From: an uncultured bacterium
GTDB lineage: Bacteria; Planctomycetota; JAJSAM01; JAJVHW01
Assembly: GCA_937996235.1 (NCBI GenBank)
Contig: CALKVK010000029.1
Span: forward strand, 62,001 to 126,000
Reading direction: 5' to 3'
DNA length: 64,000 bases
The position numbers were made by a program, and so were the translations under genes. Each line of letters starts with the position of its first letter. Within the stretch, counting starts at the first letter, position 1. Below the pieces are notes generated by a model. It searched no databases. It was not told the DNA's origin and saw only the letters and a list, made by a program, of their open reading frames with translations. Shown piece by piece: positions 62,601 to 64,000 of this stretch.

Positions 62601-63928
62601 GCGCGGACGGCTCGCGGCTCGTGTACGCGCAGCTCCGCGACGTCGCCGGCAACGTGTCGGGCGCGTTCACCGACGCGATCGTGCTCGACCGCGCGCCGCC
62701 CACGGGCTCGGTCGCGATCGAGGGCGGCGACGCGGCCACGGCGCTCGCCACCGTCATGCTCGGCGTGCAGGCGAGCGACGCCACGACGGCCGTCGCCGAG
62801 ATGCGCTTCTCGAACGACGACGGCGCCACGTGGACCGCGTGGCAGGAGATCGCGGACAGCGCCTCGCTCGACCTCGCCGCCGGCGAGGGCACGCGCCGCG
62901 TGCACGTGCAGTTCCGCGACGTGGTCGGCAACGAGTCGGAGGCGTTCGAGGACGAGATCCTGGCCGACCGCACGGCGCCCACCGGCACGCTCGCCCTCGT
63001 GGGCGGCGCCGAGTACCTGAAGCCGGGCGTCGCTCTGGTGGCCGCGCTGACGGCCGACGACGGCGCCGGCGCAGGCGTCGCCGACATGCGCTGGTCGCAC
63101 GACGACGGCGCCACGTGGTCGCCGTGGACGGCGTTCGCAGCAGAGACCGACGTGGGCCTGCCGGACACCGTGGACGACGTGCGCCACGTCGTGACCTTCG
63201 AGCTGCGAGACGCCGTCGGCAACGTCTCGGAACACGTCACGTCGTCGATCCACGTGCTCGCGCGGACGCCGCAGGACCTCACCGGCGCGAAGTCGGTGCG
63301 CGGCGCGCTCGACGTCGGCGGCGACGTGGACGCGTACTGCTTCGAGCTCGAGGCCGGCGACACGCTCGACGTGCGCGCGTCCGCGCGTCCCACCGACCGC
63401 GGCGCCGATGCCGACGTCGTCTTCGACCTGTTCGACCCGACCGGGGCGCAGGTCGTGGACGTGCTCTTCCCCGCCGACGCCTCGCGCGCCGGGATCAAGG
63501 GCTACGTGGCGGCGACGACGGGCCGGCACCTCCTCGTCGTGCGCGCCGTCGGCGCCGACGCGGCCGCCGGTCTCACGTACACGGTCTCGTCGAAGCTGAA
63601 GACCACGCGCGCCGCACCGGTCGTGGGCGCGGACGAGGTCGGCGACATCGCGTTCGCCACCGCGGCGCACCGCCGCATCAAGGCCGCACTGCGCGGTGCG
63701 CTGAGCGCCGACGCGGAGCTCGTGGGTCCGTTCGGCGACACGCCGCTCGCGCTCCGCGGCGGACGCCGCGGGCGCTGGTCGCTGCCGACGACCGAGCTGC
63801 TCCTCGGGAGCGGCCCGTACGTGCTCCAGGTGCGCGCGGCCGACGACGCGACCCCCGGCGTGCAGTGGAAGCTCAAGGTCTCGCCGCCGCGCCGCGTCGG
63901 CCGCGTGGACGAGGTGACGACGCCGTAG
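56645..63928 (+). CDS. Giant secreted subtilisin-like (S8) protease with fifteen tandem beta-repeats
   Basis: A 2427-residue protein. A signal peptide (about residues 14-38) is followed by a propeptide-like region (to about residue 270). The S8 catalytic domain (about 280-590) has Asp301 (AILDTGVDSGHP), His344 (FHGTHCAGIAAS) and Ser523 (NASGTSMACPM). A CARDB-like domain (about 700-815) comes next, then fifteen repeats of 92 residues (276 bp each, residues about 819-2205) of the type TAPTGTVDIESGAAW…VADVRSSNDARTWSSW…VYVQFRDAVGNVS, which fold as Ig-like beta sandwiches. The end (about 2210-2427) has two PPC-type domains (VDAYCFELEAGDTLDVRASA; VLQVRAADDATPGVQWKL). It is probably a surface-bound or secreted protease on a long stalk. 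Start ATG 56645 has no clear Shine-Dalgarno, and the dyad cluster upstream suggests regulated expression. The repeats diverge at the DNA level, so the gene looks stable. Confidence 0.95.
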   Translation: MHSEPRLDGTWARRLRRAAPFALALALGGLGSTTGHGASDPPSVVDDGLYVTPLLGRRLAVRHDVETREKWLQAADGSRYASVEAATAAELATLSPRDRVLDRELRARLDAAGDDEAVDVVLVFGRQPVSEIADAVAARTGPAITAAGNRGREIVGRIAARRPAGVPAGSDDENVYLTADERTELESCRTAARDGVRAMRREIIDRARPLARSLQEDVIAALEALPDALVLGRSTTLSTVSARMRAADVADFVLAHGEIARAELVQESGIDLNTAVSVIGASSWWNAGYNGSSTTKVAILDTGVDSGHPALSNVVSDNAVYLSAGSQQSNFNDNASSTDDLQFHGTHCAGIAASTDSTYTGVAYGGRVMNGKCGYLTTSGGGSLISTDIYSAADWAGDNGADVLSCSFGSSGTTYGTSSDSTFFDAQVADLAIAVTVAAGNSGSSSGTLLRPADGFNVIAVANFNDNGTTSLSDDSLNSTSSRGPTSDGRRKPDIAAPGTNIASAYNAWEGNNPDFVNASGTSMACPMVAGSLALLIDAGVASYPEGMKALLLTNTRNTSPVATSPDDNWGYGAIDLSTTYTNRAALYEGTLSSSGDRYLFVKASTLASGKRITLCWNRRVVSNNASVPTTSSTLLDCDLYVYEESSGASAGSSTSSVDSVEQVALSSSVTTPVIKVYRASSSFPSGLTTQRVAIAAEQSGALTSVTAPSLSVALNSFASTVAAGTSFTVTATVTNNGGLKAQSPSVTLTLPTGYSISSGSNPQTISSLAAGANAAATWTVTAASSDGSYDVQAAASSTTYGETFTSSTASRSQTVDATAPTGTVTIAGGAAYVSSNILSLALSASDASSGVADMRIRESGGTWSAWVGYTTSSALTVSSTDGTKTVEAQFRDAVGNVSSTASDTVVLDTTAPTGTVDIESGAAWTNSLSVSLALSASDAGSGVADVRSSNDARTWSSWTTYAASLAHTLTSTEGTRTVYVQFRDAVGNVSATSSDTIGLDRTSPSGTISVESGATYATSATVDVALSSSDALSGVTDVRFSEDGEVYGSWMTALDTVQTTLTGGDGSYLLYAQYRDAAGNVSSPTSDDIVLDTTAPAGTLAIDGGASWTNTRSVTLTLQASDGGSGLSEMRFSNDGETWGVWQTYQSNSSWSLADQDGTSTVYAQVRDVAGNVSSNLTDTIGLDRGAPTGAVSIEAGAAWTNTRDVGLTLTSSDDASGVVAARFSNDGEVWSAWEEFSPSDPFPWTLANAQGTVTVFAEFQDLAGNVSETTSDDIGLDTISPEASVFIEDDADWTTHVDVELIVEWLDSNSGAADMRFSNDGTTWSAWQTVAVSAAWTLTAQDGTRTVYVQVRDVAGNVSNAETDTIGLDTVAPAGTLVIDGGAAWTADLDVALTPVATDATSGVADMRFSDDGQTWTAWTKYAGSAAWTLPGPDGTPSVYAQFRDVAGNVSTSVSDAIGLDRVAPTGALVIAGGADWVGTRAVTLSPSGSDATSGVAEMRFSDDGTTWSAWETYAASTAWTLPDQDGTNTVYGQVRDAAGNVSTAFSDAVGLDRVAPSGSVLVDDDATWTTTTDVTLALDATDALSGVTAARFSNDGAVWSAWTTIAATADWALAAGDGTHTVYVQFQDAAGNTSADATDDIGLDETAPAGSVSIDADAATTRVTAVTLTLATSDATSGVSDLRLSNDGATWGAWLTPTTSIAWDLVAGDGTRTVYLQVRDVAGNVSAAFTDTILADATPPVGALAIAGDVAWVGGRSVTLSPSASDDGSGVADMRFSADGATWTAWETYTGSAPWTLADADGQQTVYAQYRDAAGNESDVVSDDIGLDRAGPAGSLTIAGGADWTTTLDVTLTPGATDPLSGVFEMRFSDDGATWSSWQGYSTTAPWTLAAQDGTRTVYAQYRDAVGNVSTASSDTIGLDRVAPTGTLALDSGAPWTRTTAVTAGLTGSDTTSGVAEFRLSNDGATWSAWAAFAASSAWTLEGADGSRLVYAQLRDVAGNVSGAFTDAIVLDRAPPTGSVAIEGGDAATALATVMLGVQASDATTAVAEMRFSNDDGATWTAWQEIADSASLDLAAGEGTRRVHVQFRDVVGNESEAFEDEILADRTAPTGTLALVGGAEYLKPGVALVAALTADDGAGAGVADMRWSHDDGATWSPWTAFAAETDVGLPDTVDDVRHVVTFELRDAVGNVSEHVTSSIHVLARTPQDLTGAKSVRGALDVGGDVDAYCFELEAGDTLDVRASARPTDRGADADVVFDLFDPTGAQVVDVLFPADASRAGIKGYVAATTGRHLLVVRAVGADAAAGLTYTVSSKLKTTRAAPVVGADEVGDIAFATAAHRRIKAALRGALSADAELVGPFGDTPLALRGGRRGRWSLPTTELLLGSGPYVLQVRAADDATPGVQWKLKVSPPRRVGRVDEVTTP
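59099..63258 (+). repeat. Fifteen tandem 276-bp coding repeats in the subtilase gene
   Basis: The T/V/A-x-P-(T/A/S)-G start of each unit occurs at 59099, 59375, 59651, 59927 and so on at 276-bp steps, with only 9 bases of drift by the fifteenth unit at 62972. Each unit ends in a (F/V/Y)RD-x-x-GNVS-type strand (QFQDAAGNTS and similar in some). Units differ clearly in sequence, so they are old duplications. Confidence 0.9.
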
Positions 63929-63971
63929 TCCGCCATGCTCAGCGGCGTCCGGAGCGCCACGTGCGCGGCTG

Positions 63972-64000
63972 TCACTTCGCCTTGCCGCTGCGGTCCTGCT
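63972..64000 (-). CDS. Possible 3' end of a minus-strand gene, cut by window edge
   Basis: Reading leftward from base 64000, a frame gives QDRSGKAK and then TGA ending at 63972. A short polar, basic tail ending in KAK is typical of protein C-termini, and the spacing to the convergent subtilase stop (63928) is normal. Nine codons are too few to be sure. Confidence 0.3.

Noticed and set aside
56501..63670. A 2389-residue open frame on the minus strand opposite the subtilase
   Set aside because: It is Arg/Ala/Val/Gly/His-rich without domains and mirrors the repeat structure of the true gene on the other strand. High GC removes stop codons from antisense frames.

Overview
The window is a very GC-rich bacterial chromosome segment. 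Third codon positions are almost always G or C, and this produces long open frames on the antisense strand of nearly every real gene. I read 43 well-supported genes, one tentative small gene and one tentative gene end at the right edge. I see no rRNA, tRNA, CRISPR array, transposase, integrase or phage gene. The gene content points to a Planctomycetota-like organism: a sigma factor fused through a membrane segment to carboxypeptidase-regulatory modules, several very large CarboxypepD_reg-type secreted proteins, matrixin and subtilase giants, DUF2752 proteins, and RND/TolC genes implying an outer membrane. Myxococcota-like lineages are a possible alternative, and no marker gene here settles it.

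Layout. 1-5400: a truncated membrane sensor, a structured repeat array (951-1511), an N-formylglutamate amidohydrolase-like enzyme and a TM-anchored CarboxypepD_reg protein. 5402-9244: a 1280-aa protein with about 13 CarboxypepD_reg modules. 9266-18342 (minus strand): a GT39-like glycosyltransferase, a complete tripartite RND efflux operon (adaptor, outer-membrane factor, pump, joined by overlaps) and a class 3 lipase. 18433-23186: SRPBCC and DinB-like genes, the membrane-tethered sigma-factor fusion, and a DUF2752 plus small membrane protein pair. 23208-30602 (minus strand): two tandem paralogous CarboxypepD_reg proteins and ClpB. 30890-35502: a secreted HYR-like protein, an orphan HNH endonuclease, and a matrixin metalloprotease coupled to a small secreted partner. 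35575-42445 (minus strand): an overlapping MORN-like / MoxR / DUF58 / transglutaminase operon, then DoxX and a DUF6263-like protein. 42617-49339: PfkB kinase, HtrA-type protease, glycine-rich RRM protein, BCP peroxiredoxin, a second small-membrane/DUF2752-like pair and an MA-type metallopeptidase. 49648-55971: a heterodimeric ABC exporter, two Kdo-kinase-like proteins and a UDP-glucuronate 4-epimerase-like enzyme. 56058-63928: a DUF4870 protein and a 2427-aa subtilase with fifteen 92-residue repeats, divergent around a cluster of DNA dyads.

The dominant theme is the cell envelope and secreted proteome: modular beta-sandwich proteins, secreted peptidases, efflux, and envelope polysaccharide synthesis, with protein quality control (ClpB, HtrA, BCP) between. 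The features most worth following up are the structured repeat array at 951-1511, whose hairpins show compensatory changes between copies; the sigma factor tethered to an extracytoplasmic modular domain; the DUF2752/small-membrane-protein pairing seen twice; and the triple dyad upstream of the subtilase.
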